In this document: one piece after another, positions 44,865-53,702 of the stretch
Layout: the number at the start of each line of letters is the position of its first letter
How positions within the stretch are numbered: the first letter of the stretch is position 1
From: Rhodococcus rhodnii
Lineage (GTDB): Bacteria; Actinomycetota; Actinomycetes; Mycobacteriales; Pseudonocardiaceae
Assembly: GCA_000720375.1 (NCBI GenBank)
Contig: JOAA01000004.1
Span: 248,001-312,000 of the forward strand
Length of the DNA: 64,000 nt
Direction: 5' to 3'
Position numbers and translations under genes: made by a program
The notes under the pieces: model-generated
What the model was told of the DNA's origin: nothing
Databases searched by the model: none
Seen by the model: the letters and a program-made list of their open reading frames with translations, nothing else

Positions 44865-45444
44865 ACGTCACAGTTATCGAGTCGACGACGACGTGCTCCT
44901 GGACGCGGCACGCAGCTGTGTGCTGGCGATCGGGGTCGGCCGGACCACGCTCACCGAGGTGGCCAGGCGAGCCCAGGTCAGCCGGATGACGCTGTACCGG
45001 CGCTTCCCGGACGTACGCAGCCTGATCGCGGCCCTGATGACCAGGGAGTTCGGCGGGCTGCTCGCCGAGATATCGGCGTCGCTGACCGGACCGACGGCCC
45101 GCGAGCGGCTGGTCACCGGGCTGGTCACCGGGATCAAGGCGCTGACGCACAACCCGATCATGCGGGCCGCGCTGGACCTGGAACCCGAGCTGATCCTGCC
45201 GTACGTGGTGCAGCGGCTGGGCAGCACGCAGCGGCTGACCGAACAGTTCATCGCCGACCAGCTCAAGGCCGGGCACGACGACGGCTCGATCCGCGCCGCC
45301 GACGTGCCCACGCAGGCGCGCGCGGTGCTGCTGGTCGTCCAGTCCTTCGTACTGTCGCTGCGCCCAGCGACGTCTGATGTGGACAGTGATGCGCTGCTCG
45401 CCGAGCTGGCCAGGATGCTCGAGGGCGCATTGGAGAGCCGGTGA
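44854..45444 (+). CDS. TetR-family transcriptional regulator
   Basis: A 196-residue TetR protein: N-terminal helix-turn-helix (LTEVARRAQVSRMTLYRRFP, about 32-51) and an all-helical ligand domain. The start is leaderless by position. It overlaps GlpD by 4 bp and diverges from the alkyl-DHAP synthase-like gene, so it most likely regulates this small glycerol/ether-lipid cluster. The ligand is unknown. Confidence 0.88.
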   Translation: MTSQRHSYRVDDDVLLDAARSCVLAIGVGRTTLTEVARRAQVSRMTLYRRFPDVRSLIAALMTREFGGLLAEISASLTGPTARERLVTGLVTGIKALTHNPIMRAALDLEPELILPYVVQRLGSTQRLTEQFIADQLKAGHDDGSIRAADVPTQARAVLLVVQSFVLSLRPATSDVDSDALLAELARMLEGALESR

Positions 45445-46931
45445 ACACCTCGCTCAACGCGAGCCGCCGGGCGGCGGACATGGCGGCCGCCGCCAAGGAC
45501 GCCGTCGACGTGCTGGTCATCGGCGGCGGGGTGACCGGCGCGGGTGTCGCGCTGGACGCCGCCTCGCGTGGCCTTTCGGTGGTCCTTGCCGAGGCGCACG
45601 ATCTGGCGTTCGGCACGTCCAGATGGTCGAGCAAGCTGATCCACGGCGGGCTCCGGTACCTGGCGAACGGCGATGTCGGGATCGCCTACGAGAGCGCGGT
45701 CGAGCGTGGAATCGTGATGACACGCACCGCGCCGCACCTCACCCGGCCGCTACCCCAGCTCATTCCGTTGCACGAAGGCGTTTCCAGCGCGCTGGCGATG
45801 ACCGGCCTGCACGCGGGCGACCTGTTGCGGCGGATCGCCCGCACGCCGTCGAATCTCCTGCCCCGGCCACGGCGAATTCCTGCCGCGGAAGCGCTTGCGT
45901 TGGCGCCCGGGCTGAAGCGCGAGGGATTGCGCGGCGGGCTGCTCTCCTACGATGGCCAGTTGATTGACGACGCCCGATTCGTGATCGCTCTGGCGAGGAC
46001 CGCGGCGGGCTACGGCGCGAGAATTCTCACCAGGACCAAGGCCGTTTCCGTCGAGGGCGACGGCGCACGCCTGCGCGACACCCTGACCGGCTCGGAATTC
46101 GACGTCCGGGCCCGGAAAGTGATCAACGCAGCCGGTGTCTGGGCAGGCCAAGTGGTTCCTTCGGTGCGGTTGCGGCCATCACGCGGCACGCACATCGTGC
46201 TGTCGTCGCCCGGGATCACCGGCACCTCGCTGACCGTGCCGATTCCGGGTTCCCGCAACCGGTTCGCGCTGGTTCTGCCCCAGTTGGACGGCCGGATCTA
46301 CATCGGGCTGACCGACGAGCCGGTGGACGGTGAGATCCCCGACGTGCCCGAGGCGCCGGAATCCGATGTGGACTTTCTGCTGTCGGTCGCGTCCTCGGTG
46401 CTGGAACGCCCGCTGACCCGCGCCGACGTGCAGGGCGCGTACGCCGGGTTGCGGCCTTTGCTGGACGCGGAAGGCGCGAGTGCGGACCTTTCCCGCCGGC
46501 ACGCCGTACTCACCGCACCTAACGGTGTGATCACAGTTGTGGGCGGCAAGTTCACGACATACCGCCGAATGGCGGCCGACGCGGTCGATGCCACCGAGCT
46601 CACCACGGTTTCGGCTCGTACCAAGGACATTCCGCTCGTCGGCGCGACCGCGCGCGAGCGGCTCGCCCGGATCGACGCACCGGCTAGGCTGATCGCCAAA
46701 TACGGCACCGAAGCCGTGCAGGTCGCCAAGCTCGACCCGGCTCGGCTGCACACTGATCTCACGGTCGCCGAGGTGATCTGGGCTTTCGAGCACGAAGGCG
46801 CGCTGCACGCCGAAGACGTCCTGCACCGCCGCAGCAGGGTGGGCCTCATTCCCGCCGAGGCAAACCCCCTGGTAGACATCGTGAGTGCGTTGGCCGGTTC
46901 TAACCGGCCGAACCACTCACGAGGGTCTTGA
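45441..46931 (+). CDS. glpD: FAD-dependent glycerol-3-phosphate dehydrogenase
   Basis: A 496-residue DAO-fold enzyme oxidising glycerol-3-phosphate to dihydroxyacetone phosphate at the membrane with quinone as acceptor. FAD motif VDVLVIGGGVTGAGVALDAA (about 22-41), then SRWSSKLIHGGLRYLANGD, and the late motif TVVGGKFTTYRRMA are all typical. The last codons (LAGSNRPNHSRGS) are encoded by the palindromic repeat at 46878-46925, so the natural C-terminus may have been replaced. Coupled to TetR by GTGA. Confidence 0.9.
   Translation: MNTSLNASRRAADMAAAAKDAVDVLVIGGGVTGAGVALDAASRGLSVVLAEAHDLAFGTSRWSSKLIHGGLRYLANGDVGIAYESAVERGIVMTRTAPHLTRPLPQLIPLHEGVSSALAMTGLHAGDLLRRIARTPSNLLPRPRRIPAAEALALAPGLKREGLRGGLLSYDGQLIDDARFVIALARTAAGYGARILTRTKAVSVEGDGARLRDTLTGSEFDVRARKVINAAGVWAGQVVPSVRLRPSRGTHIVLSSPGITGTSLTVPIPGSRNRFALVLPQLDGRIYIGLTDEPVDGEIPDVPEAPESDVDFLLSVASSVLERPLTRADVQGAYAGLRPLLDAEGASADLSRRHAVLTAPNGVITVVGGKFTTYRRMAADAVDATELTTVSARTKDIPLVGATARERLARIDAPARLIAKYGTEAVQVAKLDPARLHTDLTVAEVIWAFEHEGALHAEDVLHRRSRVGLIPAEANPLVDIVSALAGSNRPNHSRGS
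46878..46925. repeat. Long palindrome (copy 2), inside the glpD 3' end
   Basis: Left arm GTGAGTGCGTTGGCCGGTT and right arm AACCGGCCGAACCACTCAC around CT, with two mismatched positions. Same core (CCGGTTCTAACCGG) and outer arms as the element at 23664. It supplies the end and stop region of glpD and would fold as a terminator. Confidence 0.85.
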
Positions 46932-46985
46932 GCGCGGACGTGGTCCAGGCTGGATACTGGGGGCACGTCCAGCGAGGAAGGATCG

Positions 46986-47894
46986 ATGGTGCCTGAGGCG
47001 GGACTGGAGATCGACCACGTCTCCAAGCGCTACGGCGACGTCGTCGCCTTGTCAGACATGACATTCGAGGTACGGCCGGGTGAATTGTTCGGTTTTGTCG
47101 GCAGCAACGGCGCGGGCAAGACCACCACGATGCGCATCGCGCTGGGCGTGCTCGAAGCGGATTCCGGCGCGGTGCGCTGGGCGGGCGAGCCGATCACGCT
47201 GAGCACGCGCCGCCGGTTCGGTTACATGCCTGAGGAACGCGGCCTGTACCCGCGGATGAAGGTGCTGGATCAGCTGGTCTACCTGGCGAAGCTGCACGGC
47301 CTGCCGGCCAATGACGCCCATCGGGCGGCGGACGACTGGATCGTGCGGCTCGGCCTGCGTGAGCGACGGCTGGACGAGGTCCAGAAACTGAGCCTGGGCA
47401 ACCAGCAGCGCGTGCAGCTGGCCGCCGCGCTGGTGCACAACCCCGAGGTGCTGGTGCTGGATGAGCCGTTCTCCGGCTTGGATCCGGTCGCGGTGGACGT
47501 GATGAGCCAGGTGCTGAAGGAAAAAGCCGCCGAGGGCATCCCGGTTGTGTTCTCCAGCCACCAACTCGACCTTGTCCAGAGGTTGTGCGACCGTGTCGGG
47601 ATCGTGAACAAAGGATCGATGGTCGCGTGTGACACGGTCGACGCGCTACGGTCCTCGGGTGCGTCCGAGCTCGTCGTACACGCGCCGAAAGCACCGATCG
47701 GTTGGGCCGCAGGGATTTCCGGCGTCGAAGTGGTGTCCGAACAGGACGGCCGCACCACCCTGCGTGTCCAGGACGACGTCGACGACCAGCAGATCCTGCG
47801 GGCCGCTTTGGACACCGGCCCGGTGCACGAGTTCAGCAGACACCGGCCGTCCCTCGCGGAGCTGTACCGCAACGTTGTCAAGGAGGGGCAGTGA
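46986..47894 (+). CDS. ABC exporter ATPase (NatA-like)
   Basis: A 302-residue ATPase with an extra C-terminal domain. Walker A GSNGAGKTTTMRIALG, Q-loop GYMPEERGLYPRM, signature LSLGNQQRVQLAAALV (a divergent LSLGNQQ instead of LSGGQ), Walker B VLVLDEPFSGLD, and His in FSSHQLDLVQRL. The LSLGNQQR form and the ERGLYPRM loop define the NatA-like group. It shares GTGA with the permease and probably exports sodium or a drug. Confidence 0.9.
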   Translation: MVPEAGLEIDHVSKRYGDVVALSDMTFEVRPGELFGFVGSNGAGKTTTMRIALGVLEADSGAVRWAGEPITLSTRRRFGYMPEERGLYPRMKVLDQLVYLAKLHGLPANDAHRAADDWIVRLGLRERRLDEVQKLSLGNQQRVQLAAALVHNPEVLVLDEPFSGLDPVAVDVMSQVLKEKAAEGIPVVFSSHQLDLVQRLCDRVGIVNKGSMVACDTVDALRSSGASELVVHAPKAPIGWAAGISGVEVVSEQDGRTTLRVQDDVDDQQILRAALDTGPVHEFSRHRPSLAELYRNVVKEGQ

Positions 47895-49081
47895 CTGAGT
47901 TGAAGCCTGCCCAGGCGGTGCTGCTGGTCGCCGGTCGCGAGCTGAACACCAAGCTGCGCACTCGATCCTTTGTGATCAGCACGATTGTCTCCGTGGTGGT
48001 GCTCGCGGCTTTCGTTCTGTTGCAGAGCTCCTCGTTCGACGACGGTTCGCGCAGCACGGTCGGACTGAGCGGCCAGGCGACCGCGCTGGGCCCGCAGATC
48101 GTCGAATCGGCCAAGCAGCTGGGGCACAACGTGCAGATCGTCGACATCGGCGATCCGGCGCAAGGCGAACAGCAGGTCCGCGACAACGATCTGGACGCGT
48201 TGGTCACCGGACCGGTCGGCTCGCTTCAGGTGACCGTCAAGGACACGCTGAACACCGAACTGCGCAACACGCTCAACGGCCTGATGCGCCAGCAGATCCT
48301 GACCTCCGAACTGGCCGCGGCCGACCTGGACCCCAAAGAGGTCCTTGGCACTGCCGCCGCCGCGCAGGTGAACGTCAAGCAGCTCGAGCCGCGCGGCGAC
48401 GACCAGGGGCAGCGGCTGGTGATCGGCCTGATCGTGGCGTTCCTGCTCTACATGGCGCTGATGATCTATGGCCAGATGGTCGCGCAGGGCGTGGTGGAGG
48501 AGAAGTCCAGCCGCGTGGTGGAACTCCTGCTCGCGACCGTCCGGCCGTGGCAGCTGCTGGCGGGCAAGGTGCTCGGCCTCGGTGTCGTCGGGCTGATCCA
48601 GTTCGCGGTGATCGCCGCGGTCGGCCTGGTGGCCGGGCTGGCGAGCGGCGCGCTGACGATCTCCGGCACGGCGATCGCGAGCCTGATCGCCGGCCTGTTC
48701 TGGTACCTGATCGGATTCTTCTTCTACGCCACCATTTTCGGCGCCGTCGGGTCACTGGTGTCGCGCCAGGAGGAGACGCAGAGCGTGCTCACGCCGATCA
48801 CCATGGTGATCGTGATCGGATTCATCTTCGCCATCAACCTGTTGATCAGCAACAGCGACAGCACGCTGACCACGATCATGGCGATTCTGCCGCCGTTCGC
48901 ACCGATCCTGATGCCAGGCCTGACCGCGTTGGGCATCGCGCCGATCTGGATGCAGGTCACGTCGATCCTGTTGTCCCTGGCCGGAATCGCGTTCGTGGCG
49001 TGGCTCGGCGGCCGGATCTACCGCAACGCCGTGTTGCGCACCGGAAGCCGTGTCCGGTTGAAGGACGCCGTGTCGTCTTGA
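47891..49081 (+). CDS. ABC exporter permease (NatB-like)
   Basis: A 396-residue permease. A first helix (about 28-45) is followed by a large extracytoplasmic region (about 50-165), then five helices, with MVAQGVVEEKSSRVVELLLATVRP as the conserved cytoplasmic loop. The same fold occurs in NatB and other ABC-2 exporters with big external domains. Start GTG 47891 overlaps the ATPase stop. Confidence 0.88.
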   Translation: MTELKPAQAVLLVAGRELNTKLRTRSFVISTIVSVVVLAAFVLLQSSSFDDGSRSTVGLSGQATALGPQIVESAKQLGHNVQIVDIGDPAQGEQQVRDNDLDALVTGPVGSLQVTVKDTLNTELRNTLNGLMRQQILTSELAAADLDPKEVLGTAAAAQVNVKQLEPRGDDQGQRLVIGLIVAFLLYMALMIYGQMVAQGVVEEKSSRVVELLLATVRPWQLLAGKVLGLGVVGLIQFAVIAAVGLVAGLASGALTISGTAIASLIAGLFWYLIGFFFYATIFGAVGSLVSRQEETQSVLTPITMVIVIGFIFAINLLISNSDSTLTTIMAILPPFAPILMPGLTALGIAPIWMQVTSILLSLAGIAFVAWLGGRIYRNAVLRTGSRVRLKDAVSS

Positions 49082-49087
49082 TTCCGG

Positions 49088-49240
49088 CTAGTTCTTGATG
49101 GCGTTGTAGCGGGCCAAGGCGACCTCGCGCTCGTACGCGTGGTCGACCATCGGCTTGGGGTAGTCCAAGCCGTCGATCTCCCATGGCTTGTGCACCCGTT
49201 TGCCTGGGACACCACGAAGTTCCGGCACGAACCGGCGCAG
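49088..49240 (-). pseudogene. C-terminal remnant of a DNA photolyase
   Basis: The frame ends LRRFVPELRGVPGKRVHKPW, then DYPKPMVDHAYEREVALARY and a stop. This is the very C-terminus of class I cyclobutane pyrimidine dimer photolyases, which carry RWVPELRGVPxxxVHxPW and DYPxPIVDHAxxR. Nothing upstream resembles the FAD-binding or photolyase domains: at 49241 the sequence switches to a 22-bp tandem repeat. So 90% of the gene is lost. Confidence 0.85.
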
Positions 49241-49258
49241 CATGCCGTGTCCACCGTT

Positions 49259-49341
49259 CCGGCACAGTGAAATGCACTTTGCGGCACCGTGAGATGCCAC
49301 TTGCGGCACCGTGAATACGGCTTGCGGCACCGTGTTTACGG
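49259..49341 (-). repeat. 22-bp tandem repeat, locus 1 (four units)
   Basis: On the minus strand the units read GTGCCGCAAGCCGTATTCAC, GTGCCGCAAGTGGCATCTCA, GTGCCGCAAAGTGCATTTCA and GTGCCGGAACGG, spaced 20-22 bp. Same family as 59052-59225. It starts where the photolyase relic ends. Confidence 0.9.
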
Positions 49342-49365
49342 ACATCTCTCTTCGCCCTTGAGCTG

Positions 49366-49484
49366 GCGCGTGTCCACCATTCCAGCACGGTGAGTCAAAC
49401 TGCTCGGCTCGCTTTCAGCTTGCTTGCTTTTCGCTGTGCGCCGCTCGCGTTCAACTCACCATGCTGGAGCCGGTGGACACGCGC
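49366..49484. repeat. Inverted repeat of about 30 bp with 58-bp spacer
   Basis: Arms GCGCGTGTCCACCATTCCAG (49366 on) and, on the minus strand, GCGCGTGTCCACCGGCTCCA (ending 49484), both continuing to GCANGGTGAGT. A third, direct partial copy GTGTCCACCGTTCCGGCAC starts at 49247. So the gap from the photolyase relic to citrate synthase is framed by three related sequences, like the ends of a small non-autonomous element. 49485-49542 holds a GGACTCC/GGAGTCC hairpin that closes gltA. Confidence 0.7.
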
Positions 49485-49542
49485 TTCTCTCATGTCTTAC
49501 GTGGACTCCGCGCGCGTTCCCACGCGGCTGCGTCCTCCCTCG

Positions 49543-50862
<1,320 letters not shown>

Positions 50863-51067
50863 GAACGTCCCTCTCCCGATCGGTCAGGGCGGTGGATCTG
50901 GCGAATCAAGCCACGTGCACGCGGTCTGATCGATCGCCGCACCGCAGCACCGCCCCATTGGGGTCCTGTCAACCCCCAACGCTAGTGCTCCCGGCGCGAA
51001 TCTCCCAGTGCGGCGTAAGTTAAGACACGGCTGGTGGGACGCTTCTCACATCGATTCACAGAACGAT

Positions 51068-51994
51068 TCAGAGGATTGGACCCAGTTCAGCCCCGAATGG
51101 GGGTTCGGCGCCCGCCCGTGACACCGTTATCGCGGCGGCCGCGCCCGCGTACCGCAACGCCGCCGTCCAGGCATCCTCGCCCAGGTCACGCAGGTGTTCC
51201 GCCGAACGGACGCCTTTTGTATACAACCAACTGAGCAGTGCCCCGTGCACGGTGTCGCCCGCCCCAATGGTGTCGACGACTTGGGCACGGGTAGCCGGCA
51301 CCTCGATCAGTTCACCCGACCCGGCAACAACGGCTAACCCTTTCGAGCCGCGCGTGAGGACAACGGCGGCCGGGCCGTGTTGTTGCCATTCTTTGGCGGC
51401 TTCGACGGCGTCTTTTTCGGCGATCCACTCGGCGTCCTCCTCGGACAACTTGAGCAGATCGACGTCCGGCAGCCAGCTCGCGAACCGGGCACGGTAGGCC
51501 CTGGGGTCGTCGATGAGCACCGGCCGGACGTTCGGGTCGAGCACGGTGAGCACGTCGGCACGCCGCATGACCTGCTCGTACGCACTGGCGCCCGGCTCGA
51601 GCACGAGTGAGAGGGTGCCCAACGAGAGCATGGTCATCTCGGGCAGATCGTCAGGTGGCTGAAAAAGCCGGTCGGCCGTGCCCTCGGCGTAGAACGTGTA
51701 CCGGGCGCCGCCGTCCGGCCCGAGGCTGGTGACCGCCAGCGTGGTCGGCTCGGGTCCCCGCTGCAGGTAACTCGTGTCCACATTGGACAACCTGAGCCGG
51801 TTGACGAGAGCCTCGCCGAAGTCGTCGGCCGAGATCCTGGACAGGAAACTCACCGGAGCACCAAGGCGACCCACCGTGACGGCGACGTTGTACGGGCCGC
51901 CGCCCAGCCGCGGCAGCAGAGCGCCAGGTTCTCCGTCGAGTGTGGACTTCGCGGGCACCAGGTCGACCAGTGCCTCACCTGCGACAACGATCAC
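51068..51994 (-). CDS. PfkB-family carbohydrate kinase (fructokinase-like)
   Basis: A 308-residue sugar kinase. VVAGEALVDLVP opens, LPRLGGGPYNVAVTVGRLGA follows (PfkB signature 1 region), and the catalytic DTIGAGDTVHGALLSWL closes. Family members phosphorylate fructose, adenosine or 2-keto-3-deoxygluconate; fructokinase is the nearest guess. GTG 51994 begins the family start; the upstream frame has no support. It is divergent from the acyl-CoA dehydrogenase. Confidence 0.88.
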   Translation of the reverse strand: MIVVAGEALVDLVPAKSTLDGEPGALLPRLGGGPYNVAVTVGRLGAPVSFLSRISADDFGEALVNRLRLSNVDTSYLQRGPEPTTLAVTSLGPDGGARYTFYAEGTADRLFQPPDDLPEMTMLSLGTLSLVLEPGASAYEQVMRRADVLTVLDPNVRPVLIDDPRAYRARFASWLPDVDLLKLSEEDAEWIAEKDAVEAAKEWQQHGPAAVVLTRGSKGLAVVAGSGELIEVPATRAQVVDTIGAGDTVHGALLSWLYTKGVRSAEHLRDLGEDAWTAALRYAGAAAAITVSRAGAEPPFGAELGPIL

Positions 51995-52051
51995 AGCCCG
52001 GATAGTAATGTGGGATGTCCTCAAGCACTGCATACATACGGAGATCCCGCG

Positions 52052-53200
52052 ATGGCAGTCGAACGTCTGCTCCCGGACACCGAGGCGGAGGACCTCATCG
52101 CCTTGACCCGGGACATTGCCACCAACGAGCTGGCGCCCAAGGCCGGCGAGTACGAAGAGAAGGAACTGTTCCCGCGCGAAGAGTTCCGCCTGCTCGGCCG
52201 CTCAGGCCTGCTCGGGCTGCCATACCCGGAGCAATGGGGCGGTGGCGGAGTGTCGTACGAGGTATACCTGCAGGTCCTGGAAGAGATCGCGGCGGCATGG
52301 CTGACCGTCGGCGTGGGCCTGTCGGTGCACACGATGTCCTGCTACGCCCTAGCCGAATACGGGGCGGACTCGCAACGCTCCTCGTGGTTGCCGGACATGC
52401 TCGCCGGCGACCTGCTGGGGGCGTACGCGCTGTCCGAGCCACACGCCGGCTCAGACGCGGCGGCGCTGTCAACCCGCGCGGTGCTGGACGGCTCGGACTA
52501 CGTCGTCACCGGGACCAAAGCATGGATCACCCACGGCGGCCAGGCCGACTTCTACACGACGATGGTCCGCACATCGCCGGACGGCGGCCGCGGCATCAGC
52601 TGCCTGCTCGTCCCCGGCGACACCCCCGGTCTGTCCGCCTCCGCGCCCGAACGCAAGATGGGCATGACGGCGTCGACGACCGCACAGATGATCTTCGACG
52701 CGGCCCGGGTGCCGACCTCTCGGCGGCTCGGCGAAGAGGGCATCGGCCTGAAGATCGCTCTGACGGCTTTGAACTCCGGGCGGCTCGGTATCGCGGCGTG
52801 TGCCGTGGGGCTCGCTCAGGCAGCTTTGGACGAGGCCGTTCGGTATGCGAAGGAGCGCTCGCAGTTCGGCCGGTCGATCATCGAGTTCCAGGGCATGGAA
52901 TTCCTGTTGGCCGACATGGCGGCCGCGGTGGAATCGGCGCGCGCCATGTATCTGGAGGCCGCGCGGCGGCGGGATCGCGGGCTGCCTTTCAAGCGGCAGG
53001 CGTCGATCGCGAAGCTGGTGGCGACGGACGCGGCAATGAAGGTGACGACCGACGCGGTACAGGTGCTCGGGGGTGCCGGGTACACAAAGGACTTTCCGGT
53101 GGAGCGCTACATGCGGGAAGCCAAAGTCCCGCAGATCTTCGAAGGCACGAACCAGATCCAGCGCATGGTGATCGCGCGGGAACTGAAGAACATGGCTTGA
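52052..53200 (+). CDS. Acyl-CoA dehydrogenase
   Basis: A 382-residue FAD enzyme of fatty-acid/branched-acid beta-oxidation. YALSEPHAGSDAAALST (ACAD signature 1), KMGMTASTTAQMIFDAARVP, FGRSIIEFQGMEFLLADM, and the C-terminal QVLGGAGYTKDFPVERYMRE and QIFEGTNQIQRMVIARELKN with the catalytic Glu are present. ATG 52052 follows CGGAGATC. It stands alone. Confidence 0.93.
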   Translation: MAVERLLPDTEAEDLIALTRDIATNELAPKAGEYEEKELFPREEFRLLGRSGLLGLPYPEQWGGGGVSYEVYLQVLEEIAAAWLTVGVGLSVHTMSCYALAEYGADSQRSSWLPDMLAGDLLGAYALSEPHAGSDAAALSTRAVLDGSDYVVTGTKAWITHGGQADFYTTMVRTSPDGGRGISCLLVPGDTPGLSASAPERKMGMTASTTAQMIFDAARVPTSRRLGEEGIGLKIALTALNSGRLGIAACAVGLAQAALDEAVRYAKERSQFGRSIIEFQGMEFLLADMAAAVESARAMYLEAARRRDRGLPFKRQASIAKLVATDAAMKVTTDAVQVLGGAGYTKDFPVERYMREAKVPQIFEGTNQIQRMVIARELKNMA

Positions 53201-53225
53201 CGGTTTCGGGGGTCGTGGGCGCAAG

Positions 53226-53252
53226 GCGGCCTCCGGCCCCCGGAATCCAGCC
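53226..53252 (+). repeat. GCGGCCTCCGG repeat, copy 2
   Basis: GCGGCCTCCGGCCCCCGG then TCCAGCCTA, 25 bp past the acyl-CoA dehydrogenase stop. Same block as 37942-37970, and as there followed downstream by DnaA-box-like sites. Confidence 0.8.
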
Positions 53253-53302
53253 TACTCAGCGGGTGTGACACTCGGCGGTCGTTCGTGCCACGGCCGCCCG
53301 AG

Positions 53303-53328
53303 TTGTCCACAGCAGCTGGTTATCCACA
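53303..53328 (+). promoter_or_regulatory. Two DnaA-box-like sites
   Basis: TTGTCCACA (53303-53311, the Streptomyces-type box) and TTATCCACA (53320-53328), in non-coding DNA within 100 bp of a GCGGCC repeat, as at 38008. Confidence 0.45.
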
Positions 53329-53361
53329 GGCATCGCCTGCGCCTTATCGACCTCCGCCGAT

Positions 53362-53413
53362 CCCATCCCGTAGCGTAGAAATCGGGGGTTCCCCGGGCGG
53401 AATTGTTGATGCG
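53362..53413 (-). repeat. Dispersed repeat copy D
   Basis: On the minus strand: CCGCATCAACAATTCCGCCC, GGGGAACCCCCGATTTCTAC, GCTACGGGATGG. Same layout as copies B and C but more divergent at its end. Confidence 0.75.
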
Positions 53414-53511
53414 GTGAAGACTGCGGTCGCAACCGCACCACGACCGTGGCTCCGTTGCGGACCCATCGGGCCGACCCGCTGTCGAGCGCCTTCTCGGGCT
53501 CCTGGGCCTGT

Positions 53512-53608
53512 GCTGGGCCGCCATTGCTGGGCCGCCATTGCTGGGCCGCCATTGCTGAGCCGCCATTGCTGAGCCGCCATTGCTGAGCCGCCATTGCTGG
53601 GCCGCCGC
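53512..53608 (+). repeat. 14-bp minisatellite, about seven units
   Basis: GCTGGGCCGCCATT (some units GCTGAGCCGCCATT) repeats exactly every 14 bp. Because 14 is not a multiple of three, several frames stay open with the same rotating peptide; none looks like a real protein. Confidence 0.92.
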
Positions 53609-53702
53609 CGCGGGTGTGCAAGGGGATGCGTTGTCCAGCGCACCCAGCTGCCCAGGCGATTCGGCGGTTCGGCGGTTCGAAGCTCCTGGGCAGCCTTACG
53701 GG

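Noticed and set aside
49366..49484. Intact insertion sequence between photolyase relic and gltA
   Set aside because: The interval is too short for a transposase and shows no coding sequence; at most it is a non-autonomous or decayed element.
50863..51067. Riboswitch or small RNA before gltA
   Set aside because: A TTGACA-like word and short inverted repeats occur, but no recognisable aptamer fold; a plain promoter region is enough.
53303..53328. Replication origin because of DnaA-like boxes
   Set aside because: Only two boxes, no dnaA, dnaN, gyrB or rpmH nearby, and the gap is full of unrelated repeats.
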